Positions 17,498-25,665 of a stretch of DNA of 53,933 nucleotides are shown here, in pieces. The notes under the pieces are model-generated. The model worked only from the letters and a program-made list of their open reading frames with translations. It ran no database searches and was not told where the DNA came from. Each line of letters opens with the position of its first letter. The first letter of the stretch is position 1. This DNA comes from an uncultured Erysipelotrichaceae bacterium (GTDB lineage Bacteria > Bacillota_I > Bacilli_A > Erysipelotrichales > Coprobacillaceae): positions 1-53,933 of the forward strand of contig UPXV01000016.1 of assembly GCA_900538465.1 (NCBI GenBank), in the 5' to 3' direction. The translations under genes and the position numbers were made by a program.

Positions 17498-18873
17498 GAT
17501 AAAGCACCTACTTTCTTTTGCATTTTTTGAATTTGTTTTTTAACTGCCTCTGGTGATGGACCTCCATCAACCACTCTATTATTCACACATGTTTCTAAAG
17601 CAATCGCTTCATAGATATCTTTATCAAATGCCTTATCATGTGCTTGATAAACTTCTAATGGTAATGTTTCTAAGACAAAATCATGATCAATACAATAAGC
17701 AACTAATTCCCCTGTTGTTTTATAAGCATCCCTAAATGCTTTTCCATGTTTCACTAAATAATCAGCACAATCTGTTGCATTGATAAATCCTTTTGCAGCA
17801 AATTCTCTCATTTTTTGTGTGTTCACTTTCATTGTCTTTAACATATCTGTAAAGACTGGTAAGCATAATTTGACTTGATCAATCGCATCAAATAATGCTT
17901 CTTTATCTTCTTGCATATCTTTATTATAAGCAAGCGGTAAACCTTTCATCATTGTGAGTAATGATGAAACATGATTGATGACTCTCGCACTTTTTCCCCT
18001 GACAAGTTCTGCAATATCAGGATTTTTCTTTTGTGGCATAATACTTGAACCTGTTGCATAGGCATCATCTAATTCAATGTATTTAAATTCCCATGAACAC
18101 CACAAAATCATTTCTTCACTAAATCTTGATAAATGCATCATAATAAGCGCTAAAGCATTTGCAAATTCAATTGCGTAATCTCTATCACTCACACCATCTA
18201 ATGAATTTTCACAAATACCACTCATTCCTAATTGTTTAGCAACAAATTCTCTATCGATTGGATAAGTTGTTGTCGCAAGTGCCCCTGACCCCAAAGGTGA
18301 CACATTCATTCTTTCATAACAATCATCAATTCTTGTGATATCACGATAAAACATTTGAGCATATGCCATTAAATGATGAGCAAAGGTTATGGGTTGGGCA
18401 CGTTGTAAATGGGTATAGCCACACATAATCGTTTCGGTATGTTGTAAAGATTGTTCAATAATCACATTGTTTAAATCAATAAGCATTTGTTTAATGTCTT
18501 TCATTTCATCACGTGTATACAATCTTAAATCCAAAGCGACTTGATCATTACGAGATCTTGCTGTGTGTAGTTTCTTTCCACTGACAGGATATTTCTTTGT
18601 TAATTCACTTTCAATAAACATATGAATATCTTCTGCATTTGGATCAAATAATAACTTACCAGTTTCTAAATCATTTAATATTTCATCTAACCCTGTTAAG
18701 ATATCTTTTAAACTCTTTTCATCAATAATCCCCTGTTTACATAACATTGATGCATGAGCAATGCTCCCCATAATATCATGTTTATACATTCTTGCATCAA
18801 ATGAAATTGATGAATTAAATGCATTGACATTTTCATTGATTTCTTTTTTAAATCTACCAGCCCATAACGCCAT
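17494..18873 (-). CDS. argH: Argininosuccinate lyase
   Basis: ArgH splits argininosuccinate into arginine and fumarate. The fumarase-superfamily signature is seen in GSSIMPQKKNPD, and the HTARSRNDQ block and the TRDEMKD helix are as in the family. It is 459 residues long. It lies 12 bases after argG. It is soluble and should form a tetramer as in the family. Confidence 0.96.
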   Translation of the reverse strand: MALWAGRFKKEINENVNAFNSSISFDARMYKHDIMGSIAHASMLCKQGIIDEKSLKDILTGLDEILNDLETGKLLFDPNAEDIHMFIESELTKKYPVSGKKLHTARSRNDQVALDLRLYTRDEMKDIKQMLIDLNNVIIEQSLQHTETIMCGYTHLQRAQPITFAHHLMAYAQMFYRDITRIDDCYERMNVSPLGSGALATTTYPIDREFVAKQLGMSGICENSLDGVSDRDYAIEFANALALIMMHLSRFSEEMILWCSWEFKYIELDDAYATGSSIMPQKKNPDIAELVRGKSARVINHVSSLLTMMKGLPLAYNKDMQEDKEALFDAIDQVKLCLPVFTDMLKTMKVNTQKMREFAAKGFINATDCADYLVKHGKAFRDAYKTTGELVAYCIDHDFVLETLPLEVYQAHDKAFDKDIYEAIALETCVNNRVVDGGPSPEAVKKQIQKMQKKVGALS

Positions 18874-18885
18874 AATCTCATCCCC

Positions 18886-20106
18886 TTATTTCTTTCTTTG
18901 TTGATCTAATAATGCTTTCACTTTAATTGGTAATCCAAATAAGTTAATAAATCCTTGTGAATCCATTTGATTATAATCTTCATCTTCACCAAATGAAGCT
19001 GTTTGTTCACTATATAATGTATCAGGTGAAGTCATACCTGCTCCAATAATATTTCCTTTATATAATTTTAATTTCACATCACCATTAACACTCTTTTGTG
19101 TTTCATCAACAAAAGCAAGTAATGCTTTTGTGAGTGGTGTATACCATTGACCATTATATAAAATATCAGCTAATTTTAATGCCACTTGTTGTTTAAAATG
19201 TTGTGTTTCTTTATCAAGTGTAATTTCTTCTAAATCAGCATGTGCTTTATATAGAATTGTTCCACCTGGTGTTTCATAAACCCCTCTTGATTTCATTCCA
19301 ACAAGTCTGTTTTCTACCATATCAGCAATTCCAATACCATTAGCTCCACCAATTTTATTTAAAGCTTCAATCATTTCAATTCCAGTTAATTTTTCTCCGT
19401 TTAAAGCAACAGGAATCCCTTTTTCAAAAGTAATTGTAATATATGTTGGTGTATCTGGAGCTTTTTCAGGTGTTACTCCTAATTCAAGAATCTTATCATA
19501 TAATGGTTCATTAGCTGGATTTTCAAGATCTAATCCTTCATGTGATAAATGCCATAAGTTTTTATCTTTAGAGTAGTTTGTTTCTCTATTGATTTTTAAA
19601 GGAATATTTCTTGCCTCAGCATATTCAATTTCATCTTCTCTACTCTTTAATTCCCATACTCTCCAAGGAGCAATGATATCTAATTCAGGTGCAAAAGCCT
19701 TGATTGTTAATTCAAATCTCACTTGGTCATTTCCTTTACCAGTACATCCATGACAAATAGCATCTGCTCCTTCAGCTTTGGCAATTTCAACTAATTTCTT
19801 AGCAATAATTGGTCTTGCAAGTGAAGTTCCAAGTAAATATTTATTTTCATAAATAGCGTTTGCTTTAATTGCCGGGAAGATAAAATCATTAACAAATTCT
19901 TCCTTACAATCTGCACAATAATATTTAGAAGCTCCTGTAGCTAAAGCTTTTTCTTCTAATCCTTCAAGTTCATCACCTTGACCAACATCTCCAGCCACAG
20001 CAATAACTTCACAACCATAATTTTCTTTTAACCATGCAATAATAATTGATGTATCTAATCCCCCAGAATAAGCTAATACGACTTTTTTATATTGTTTCTT
20101 TTCCAT
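18886..20106 (-). CDS. argG: Argininosuccinate synthase
   Basis: ArgG joins citrulline and aspartate with ATP. The ATP-pyrophosphatase loop AYSGGLDTSI is at residues 10-19, the citrulline/aspartate part has GCTGKGNDQVRFE, and the C-terminal helix ends in KVKALLDQQRKK. It is 406 residues long, normal. It is first in the operon. The ATG follows GAGGAGAAAAAGATT. Upstream lie a short Arg-rich ORF and a T-box, so expression should rise when tRNA-Arg is uncharged. Confidence 0.97.
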   Translation of the reverse strand: MEKKQYKKVVLAYSGGLDTSIIIAWLKENYGCEVIAVAGDVGQGDELEGLEEKALATGASKYYCADCKEEFVNDFIFPAIKANAIYENKYLLGTSLARPIIAKKLVEIAKAEGADAICHGCTGKGNDQVRFELTIKAFAPELDIIAPWRVWELKSREDEIEYAEARNIPLKINRETNYSKDKNLWHLSHEGLDLENPANEPLYDKILELGVTPEKAPDTPTYITITFEKGIPVALNGEKLTGIEMIEALNKIGGANGIGIADMVENRLVGMKSRGVYETPGGTILYKAHADLEEITLDKETQHFKQQVALKLADILYNGQWYTPLTKALLAFVDETQKSVNGDVKLKLYKGNIIGAGMTSPDTLYSEQTASFGEDEDYNQMDSQGFINLFGLPIKVKALLDQQRKK

Positions 20107-20150
20107 AATCTTTTTCTCCTCTTTTTTTAATTTATTTATGTTTGTTATAT

Positions 20151-20180
20151 TTATGAATCATATCTCCCTAATCGCCGCAT
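20151..20180 (-). CDS. Nine-residue Arg-rich leader ORF before argG
   Basis: The minus strand carries AGGAGG, nine bases, then ATG and the frame MRRLGRYDS with stop at 20151-20153. An alternative ATG two codons earlier (20186) is too close to the ribosome site. Three of nine residues are Arg, using CGG, CGA and AGA. It lies after the T-box terminator and before argG, so it is made only when the T-box reads through. A role as a second arginine sensor is inference. Confidence 0.45.
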   Translation of the reverse strand: MRRLGRYDS

Positions 20181-20196
20181 TTTCATCACCCTCCTA

Positions 20197-20446
20197 TAAA
20201 ACAAAAACGTCTCTGGAAAAACTCCAGAGACGTATATATACGCGGTACCACTCTCGTTGTTAGAAATATTCTAACCACTCTTTCCTTTAACGCAGGTTAC
20301 GTTCCATTATACTTTTAGTTCCAATGGACTCTCACAGACGCGCTTCATTGACTTCTACTTAGTAACCTTCCACTCTGTGTTACCTCGCTATAAGCGTTCA
20401 ATCAATTACTCTTTCTGCTCAACGATTTATTTTTGAACTTGCGTCT
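20197..20446 (-). promoter_or_regulatory. T-box riboswitch, tRNA-Arg type (specifier CGC)
   Basis: The antiterminator bulge is read as AGAGTGGTACCGCG at 20241-20254 (consensus AGGGTGGNACCGCG). The specifier loop has AAGAGTA on the 5' side and GAAGCGCG on the 3' side; following the usual GAA-N-codon-R rule, the codon is CGC (20340-20342), arginine. The terminator stem CGTCTCTGGA with TTTTTGTTTT closes the leader at about 20197-20232. This fits the downstream arginine genes. Confidence 0.92.
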
Positions 20447-20475
20447 ATAATACAGTGTTATCAATCATTTGTCAA
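20447..20475 (-). promoter_or_regulatory. Promoter of the arg operon
   Basis: TTGACA (20470-20475) and TATTAT (20447-20452) are 17 bases apart, and the T-box leader starts right after. Confidence 0.85.
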
Positions 20476-20556
20476 CACTTTTTAAATTTCATTTTTTGAA
20501 AAAACCAAAATTTCTAAATTATATTTGTTTTTAACCAAATAAATGCATTCTTTTTC

Positions 20557-21084
20557 TTAATGGCTGTTCATACTTTCATTGAGTTTAACATAGTCCTTCA
20601 TTTTATTCATACAATCTTGAAAATCATGATTTTCAACTTCTTCAATACTGTATTGAAAATCATTATATCTAACTATAAAAGAACATTTTTGTTCATTATC
20701 ATAGGTATATCCATAGATAGTAACACCATTCATGTTTTCTATCTGATAATCTTGTACTCCCATATTTTCTAAGCCATAATCAACCTTATATTGTATTTTT
20801 GATGATGTTGTTGTGATCATATATTTCTGTTTATGTTCATTATCAAATGTCAAAATAATTTCTTCATCTTTTAGTAACTTTTTTTGATTATTTTTGTAAA
20901 ATGTATCAAAATCATAGAGATTGTAATATTCTAGTTTTGAATTTTTTTCAAAATCTGTAATCGTTGTATATTCATAAACTGTATTCACATCAGGACTACA
21001 ACTTTGTAATAAGAACGTACAAAAAACATAGGCCACAAGAAAAACAATGATAATTCTTATAAAAAATATAATTATTTTTTTCAT
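20557..21084 (-). CDS. Putative lipoprotein of unknown function
   Basis: This 175-residue protein starts with a long hydrophobic segment (IIIFFIRIIIVFLVAYVFCT) that ends in LLQSC, a likely lipobox. The rest is rich in Tyr, Asn and Asp with many strands and no known domain. It would be anchored outside the membrane. It stands alone upstream of the arg promoter and is read in the same direction; no terminator is obvious between it and that promoter, so some readthrough is possible. Confidence 0.55.
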   Translation of the reverse strand: MKKIIIFFIRIIIVFLVAYVFCTFLLQSCSPDVNTVYEYTTITDFEKNSKLEYYNLYDFDTFYKNNQKKLLKDEEIILTFDNEHKQKYMITTTSSKIQYKVDYGLENMGVQDYQIENMNGVTIYGYTYDNEQKCSFIVRYNDFQYSIEEVENHDFQDCMNKMKDYVKLNESMNSH

Positions 21085-21189
21085 ATCTAACCCTCCTATC
21101 CAAAAGCACTAAAAAGATTTAATCTTATATTTTTATCATATAAAATAAATACTTGCTTATCAATCAATATAAAACATTTATTAAAAAAA

Positions 21190-21328
21190 GATAGCGATTT
21201 CTAACTATCCTGATTGTTATTTAATTTATATTAGTAGATATTTTCCATAAAATATCTAACTTATAATGAAAATAAGACTCATCATTTGTTAATAAACCTA
21301 AATATGATGCATTAATTTTATGGCATCC
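21190..21328 (-). pseudogene. Short gene remnant followed by its own terminator
   Basis: In one minus-strand frame 35 codons (ending YFHYKLDILWKISTNIN) lead to TAA at 21221-21223. Twelve bases later GATAG and CTATC form a stem followed by seven T (21190-21209). There is no start. It could be the tail of a lost gene. The rest of 21085-21440 shows nothing else recognisable. Confidence 0.25.
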
Positions 21329-21440
21329 TCAATTCTCTTATAAGCTTTACAAATAAAGAAAATGATTTCTATTATAGAAAAAATTAATCCTTTTATAAAT
21401 TATTAACTATACTAATAATAAAAGATAGGAGGAATTTTTT

Positions 21441-21554
21441 ATGGACTATATATTGCAAGCTGTCACATATATTTTTAAACATTCTTCTGGATTAGATACT
21501 GTTGAATATTTAAGTCGTGTTCATCATCAAGAAGAACAATCTACTCATAAATAA
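21441..21554 (+). CDS. 37-residue small protein, unrecognised
   Basis: AGGAGG lies seven or eight bases before the ATG, and a strong terminator follows the stop, so the frame is likely real although short. The product starts with a moderately hydrophobic helix (MDYILQAVTYIFKHSSGL) and ends in a charged tail with HHQEEQSTHK. It runs opposite to trkH. No family is recognised. It could be a small membrane-associated peptide. Confidence 0.55.
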   Translation: MDYILQAVTYIFKHSSGLDTVEYLSRVHHQEEQSTHK

Positions 21555-21567
21555 TGTATATACTTCT

Positions 21568-21600
21568 AAAAATCAGCCCATAACAGTAGGCTGATTTTTC
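21568..21600. terminator. Bidirectional terminator
   Basis: AAAAATCAGCC (21568-21578) and GGCTGATTTTT (21589-21599) make a perfect 11-bp stem serving the small ORF and trkH. Confidence 0.85.
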
Positions 21601-21602
21601 CT

Positions 21603-23081
21603 TTAAACAAGATTTTTTCTTATAAATATTTTCTTCACTTTATAAAACATTGCACTAATTCCTACAAAGACAACAAAGATTTCAAGTCTTCCTAGCAACA
21701 TTCCACACATTTCAATAATTAAAATGATAGAAGATGTTTGTGGACCTGTTAGACCAATAGATAAACCCACGGTTCCCAAAGCTGAAGCAAATTCAAACAT
21801 AGCGCTTTGTAAATCACAATTAGCAAAGAAACTTATCAGTATCGTTCCAACAACAAAGATCAATAAATAAATCAATATATAACTGATTGTATCTTGCATA
21901 AGAGTCGCATTAATTTCCGTTCTTCCTTGAGCACGATAATGATAAATCATATTCACACTACGTTTAGAAGAAATTCTTTCTCTAAAAGTTTTTCTTAGTG
22001 TTTGATAAGCAATATAAACACGCGTTAATTTCATACCACCCGCTGTAGATCCATATCCACCACCTACTAACATTAAAACAATTAAAATGAAAACTGATGT
22101 TGATGGCCATACTTGATATGACATGGTTGAATATCCTGTCGTTGACAAAGCAGATACAACATTAAATATCGCTACTCGTAGACTTTCACCAATGGATAGA
22201 TAAAGCGAATAACTTAATGAAATAGCAATAAAGAATGATGAAACAATGACCAATACAGTAAACAATCTAAGTTCACTAATCTTTTGAACATCCTTCCATT
22301 TTCTTTTGACCATCAATAATAAGACAGCAAAGTTTGTTGTTCCAATGACCATTAATAAAATTGTTACCCATTCAATTGCAATGCTATGATAAGCTTTAAT
22401 ACTATCAACCTGTGTTGAAAAACCACCTGTGGATAAAGAACACATTGCATGGAATAAACTATCAAACCAATTCATACCAAACATGAAATATAATAGTGTC
22501 CCTACTAACAAAGAAACAAAATAGACACCAAATATCATTCGTACTGTATTAATTAATCTTGGCTCCAATCGATCAGGGTGTCCTTCTGCATCATAAAGAT
22601 TAGAAGCTTGATTTTCTTGTACAAAGAAAAGAATCATCATGATAAAACCAAGTCCGCCACAAAATTGCATAAAACAACGATGAAATTGAAACAAATGATT
22701 CACCTTTGTAACATCAACAACGGATAACCCTGTCGTTGTCCAACCACTTACAGCTTCAAATAGTGCCTGAACAAATGTTAATTGTCCACTTATAACAAAT
22801 GGTAATGCTCCTAAAACAATACCGACTAACCATGCATACAAAACTGTTAAACTTCCTTCATGAATAGAACTTCTCCAATTATATGGTGTCTTCCTTTTTG
22901 GTCTTATATAACAAATACATAACCCCAAAACAATAGCACTCATTGCTGGTATTAAAAAAGCATAAACTTGATTTATATCTTTTGGATAAAAGAAAACTGT
23001 TATCACTGGGACCAACAACAATGCACCAATCAGAATTAAAAACTGTCCAAAATAGTTATTGCTTTTTAATATACGATTCAT
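21603..23081 (-). CDS. trkH: TrkH/KtrB-type potassium channel subunit
   Basis: This 492-residue membrane protein carries four M1-P-M2 repeats. The filter-region glycines are seen in SGWTTTGLSV, SLSTGGFSTQ, ALSTTGYSTM and SALGTVGLSIG, and GGGYGSTAGGMKLTRV marks the third-repeat loop. It conducts K+ (or Na+) under control of cytosolic RCK subunits, which are encoded just upstream. Its ATG overlaps the trkA stop by four bases, so the subunits are coupled in translation. TrkH and KtrB cannot be told apart by eye. Confidence 0.9.
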   Translation of the reverse strand: MNRILKSNNYFGQFLILIGALLLVPVITVFFYPKDINQVYAFLIPAMSAIVLGLCICYIRPKRKTPYNWRSSIHEGSLTVLYAWLVGIVLGALPFVISGQLTFVQALFEAVSGWTTTGLSVVDVTKVNHLFQFHRCFMQFCGGLGFIMMILFFVQENQASNLYDAEGHPDRLEPRLINTVRMIFGVYFVSLLVGTLLYFMFGMNWFDSLFHAMCSLSTGGFSTQVDSIKAYHSIAIEWVTILLMVIGTTNFAVLLLMVKRKWKDVQKISELRLFTVLVIVSSFFIAISLSYSLYLSIGESLRVAIFNVVSALSTTGYSTMSYQVWPSTSVFILIVLMLVGGGYGSTAGGMKLTRVYIAYQTLRKTFRERISSKRSVNMIYHYRAQGRTEINATLMQDTISYILIYLLIFVVGTILISFFANCDLQSAMFEFASALGTVGLSIGLTGPQTSSIILIIEMCGMLLGRLEIFVVFVGISAMFYKVKKIFIRKNLV

Positions 23082-23743
23082 TTTCCTGTCAACTCCTTGG
23101 TTACATGATGTTGTACAGATTGATCACTAATGACAATCAATGTATCTCCTGCCAAGATTCTTGTATCCCCTCTTGGAACTATTCCTTGATTATTTCTTAA
23201 AATATATCCAACGATTGCCTCTGAAGGTAACTCAAGTTCCCATAATTTTTTATTAACTGAAGGCATATGACTGCCAATTTTTAACTCAAGGATATTCACA
23301 CGTCCATCTTCTACAGACATCACTTTTGTCATTTCATCGACAAAAGCTTGTTGTTCAATAATTCCTGTAATGGCATTAATAGCACAGACTACAGAATTAA
23401 TTCCCATTTGATAAAAGAATTTTGTTTTTTGAGGATCTCTTACCAATGCAACTGTTTTTTCAACATGAAATTTCTTTTTACATAGTTCACAAATAACCAG
23501 ATTATCATCATCTCTTTGTGTTAATGCTATTGCAATATCTATATTTTGTGTATCGGCTTCTTCTAAAACAAAAGGCTTTGTTCCATCTCCAAAAATAACT
23601 TCTAATTCTTCAATTCCTGCTAATGTCATACAATCATGATAATTATTGTTGATTGCTGTAACTGCATAACCTTTCTTCAATAATGACTGAGCAAGTGACA
23701 TAGCTTTATGAAGACCGCCAACTAATAAAACATTCTTTTTCAT
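23078..23743 (-). CDS. TrkA-type RCK subunit with TrkA-C domain but altered nucleotide motif
   Basis: This 221-residue protein has an RCK_N Rossmann domain (1-130) and a C-terminal TrkA-C domain (about 140-215, ending with ILAGDTLIVISDQ). Where a GxGxxG is expected it has LLVGGLHKAMSLAQ, so the glycine pattern for the dinucleotide is degraded. It should bind TrkH from the inner face and gate it. Its neighbour has a good GxGxxG but no TrkA-C, so the two may work as a pair. Two bases separate the genes. Confidence 0.8.
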   Translation of the reverse strand: MKKNVLLVGGLHKAMSLAQSLLKKGYAVTAINNNYHDCMTLAGIEELEVIFGDGTKPFVLEEADTQNIDIAIALTQRDDDNLVICELCKKKFHVEKTVALVRDPQKTKFFYQMGINSVVCAINAITGIIEQQAFVDEMTKVMSVEDGRVNILELKIGSHMPSVNKKLWELELPSEAIVGYILRNNQGIVPRGDTRILAGDTLIVISDQSVQHHVTKELTGK

Positions 23744-23745
23744 AG

Positions 23746-24183
23746 TTAAGCCCTTCTTTCCTTTAAAATTTCTTCAATACGATGAACGGATAAATATGTT
23801 GGACAAATCGTATCAATATGAAATTCATCATAAACACATTCTCTTTGTGGATCGTATAAACGACAGATAATTGTTTTTACATGATAAACTTCTCTTGCAA
23901 CTTGAGAGATTAAAATATTGGTATTGTCATTATCCGTAACAACAATCAATACTGTATCTTCATTAATCTCTAATTGATCAAATGTTTTTAATTCTGTAGC
24001 ATCACTCATAAATGTTAAACCACCATATGATGATGACAATTTTCTAAACGCATCCTCATCATTATCAACAATAATAACTTGATGCCCTTGTTCATATAAA
24101 TCATCAGCTAAATTTGCTCCTAATCTTCCACAACCCATAATGACAATTCTTCGATTTTCTAATCTTTTATAAAATTCCATCAT
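23746..24183 (-). CDS. TrkA-type RCK subunit, N-domain only
   Basis: About 145 residues, a single RCK_N domain with IVIMGCGRLGANLADDL (intact GxGxxG) and the acidic end of strand two in VIIVDNDEDAF, which fits NAD(H) binding. No TrkA-C domain follows. The ATG at 24183 overlaps the stop of the upstream TPR-like gene (ATGA), and GGAGG lies eight bases before it. It probably forms a mixed ring with the next subunit under TrkH. Confidence 0.8.
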   Translation of the reverse strand: MMEFYKRLENRRIVIMGCGRLGANLADDLYEQGHQVIIVDNDEDAFRKLSSSYGGLTFMSDATELKTFDQLEINEDTVLIVVTDNDNTNILISQVAREVYHVKTIICRLYDPQRECVYDEFHIDTICPTYLSVHRIEEILKERRA

Positions 24184-24557
24184 CCTAATTTCCTCCACAA
24201 TATTTTTAATCTTTGATTCTTCTTCTCATTTTCTATCTCATCTACATCTTCATCACAAAAGTAATAGTGTCTGTGATAATGCATATCAACCAAACGATCA
24301 ATATTTTTTCGAGATGGGCGATAATAAGGAGCTAATGCCCAAGCTGCACGATAATGTTTCATTGCTAAAACTTTATCTTCTCTTATTTCTGCAAGAATAC
24401 CTAATAAGTTTTGAGGCTGTGGTGCATCTGGATAACGTTTTAAAGCGTCTTTCACTTTTTCTAAGCAGTCTTGTTGATTTTCATACAAATAGCCTCTAAC
24501 TTCTTGACTTAATTCTTCTAAAGTCAGATATTCTTCTCTATCCTGTTGAGCCTTCAT
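24180..24557 (-). CDS. TPR-like small protein in the trk operon
   Basis: This 125-residue protein is helical, with a tetratricopeptide-like pair: residues 34-60 (CLEKVKDALKRYPDAPQPQN) and 60-82 (REDKVLAMKHYRAAWALAPY). The second half is basic and His/Tyr-rich, followed by an acidic patch. It starts 24 bases after the -10 of the trk promoter and is coupled to the RCK gene by a stop/start overlap. A structural or regulatory role for the transporter is inferred from the operon only. Confidence 0.65.
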   Translation of the reverse strand: MKAQQDREEYLTLEELSQEVRGYLYENQQDCLEKVKDALKRYPDAPQPQNLLGILAEIREDKVLAMKHYRAAWALAPYYRPSRKNIDRLVDMHYHRHYYFCDEDVDEIENEKKNQRLKILWRKLG

Positions 24558-24580
24558 ATTCTCTCCTCCTTTACACCTTT

Positions 24581-24643
24581 ATTATAGAAAGTTAAGTGTG
24601 AAAAGGTTGTGAGGAAATAAGAATACGTGTGAGAATTGTGTGA
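24581..24643 (-). promoter_or_regulatory. trk promoter with two pairs of 11-bp direct repeats (KdpE box candidates)
   Basis: TATAAT lies at 24581-24586. On the plus strand TGTGA occurs at 24597, 24608, 24628 and 24639, so each pair is spaced 11 bases, with 20 between the pairs. OmpR/PhoB-type regulators such as KdpE bind 11-bp direct repeats. No good -35 is present, which fits a promoter that needs an activator. Confidence 0.6.
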
Positions 24644-24644
24644 G

Positions 24645-24673
24645 AAAAAAAGATGAAGACTTTAATCTTCATC
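24645..24673 (-). terminator. Terminator overlapping the kdpE stop codon
   Basis: GATGAAGA and TCTTCATC form a perfect stem followed by seven T. The kdpE stop codon (24662-24664) lies in the loop, so the trk genes need their own promoter. Confidence 0.85.
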
Positions 24674-25357
24674 TGCTTTCATACGATATCCTACTCCTAT
24701 TTCTGTAAAAATATATTCAGGTGTTGCAGGATTCTTTTCAATTTTACGTCTTAACCCCGCCATTAAAGCACGTAAGGCTTGTGTATCATGACCATATCCT
24801 TTGCCATAAATGTCTTCAATAATACGACTTGTTGTTAAAACTTTACCAGCATTTTTCATTAGTAATGTTAACAACTGATATTCTAATGGTGTCACATGTA
24901 TTTCTTGTTTGTTCAAATAGACAAGATGTTTTTGTAAATCAATAGAAAGATCTTTCACCTGATAAAGTGTCTGTGTTTGTGCTTGTGTAAATTTATAGAA
25001 ATGTCGAAAAGCAACTTTTATCCTTGCGATAAGTTCTGTTGCAGAAAATGGTTTTGTTAAGTAATCATCTGCTCCTAAATCTAAGACATCTGCTTTTTCT
25101 TGGTCTTTATCTCTAGCAGATACAACAATAATAGGCATCTCTGAAAATTCTCTTAGCTTTCTAATAATATCTGTTCCATCAATATCAGGTAACCCTAAAT
25201 CTAATAAGATAAGATCAATATTTTCATTGGCTATTTTTCGTAAAGCATCACTACCATTGCTAGCAGTTATATATTCATAATCATTGTTTTCTAAACAATA
25301 ACAAATAAACTTTCTTATTTGCGTATCATCTTCAACAACCAATATTCTCTGGCTCAT
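24662..25357 (-). CDS. kdpE: KdpE-like response regulator (OmpR family)
   Basis: This 231-residue regulator has a receiver domain with the acidic pocket VVEDD (8-12), phospho-acceptor Asp 53 in LLDLGLPDID, and Lys in YLTKPFSATELI. A winged-helix DNA-binding domain follows, with RALMAGLRRKIEKNPATP and the closing GVGYRM. KdpE usually responds to K+ need or turgor, paired with KdpD. Here no kdpABC is seen and the trk genes are next, so these are the likely targets. Its partner kinase gene is two genes upstream. Confidence 0.85.
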   Translation of the reverse strand: MSQRILVVEDDTQIRKFICYCLENNDYEYITASNGSDALRKIANENIDLILLDLGLPDIDGTDIIRKLREFSEMPIIVVSARDKDQEKADVLDLGADDYLTKPFSATELIARIKVAFRHFYKFTQAQTQTLYQVKDLSIDLQKHLVYLNKQEIHVTPLEYQLLTLLMKNAGKVLTTSRIIEDIYGKGYGHDTQALRALMAGLRRKIEKNPATPEYIFTEIGVGYRMKADED

Positions 25358-25665
25358 TATTTAACCTCCATAATTTGTTGATAAGATTTCTTTTTTAATT
25401 ATACTCTTTATTCTATCATTAGAAAACAAAAAGAAATATTCAAACCTGATATAGTTAGAATATTTCTATATAAAACTTATATTTTATGAATTGAATAATG
25501 TGATTTAACTTTTATAAAAATAAAAAGATTATAGACAAAATCTACAATTCTCTCCCATGAAAATTTGATTAACATTTTGTTAATTTAGAGATGCAATAAA
25601 ATGGGCATTTTTCAATATTTTTGCATCTTACTTGTATCTTAGACAGAGCAATTCAACACAACGAG
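25358..25665. other. Intergenic stretch between kdpE and the DUF1016 gene with terminator
   Basis: AGAAATATTC (25432-25441) and GAATATTTCT (25458-25467) form a perfect 10-bp stem; on the minus strand TTTTTGTTTT follows. It ends the DUF1016 transcript before kdpE. A second weaker stem AGATGCAA/TTGCATCT lies at about 25589-25627. No gene is seen. Confidence 0.6.
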
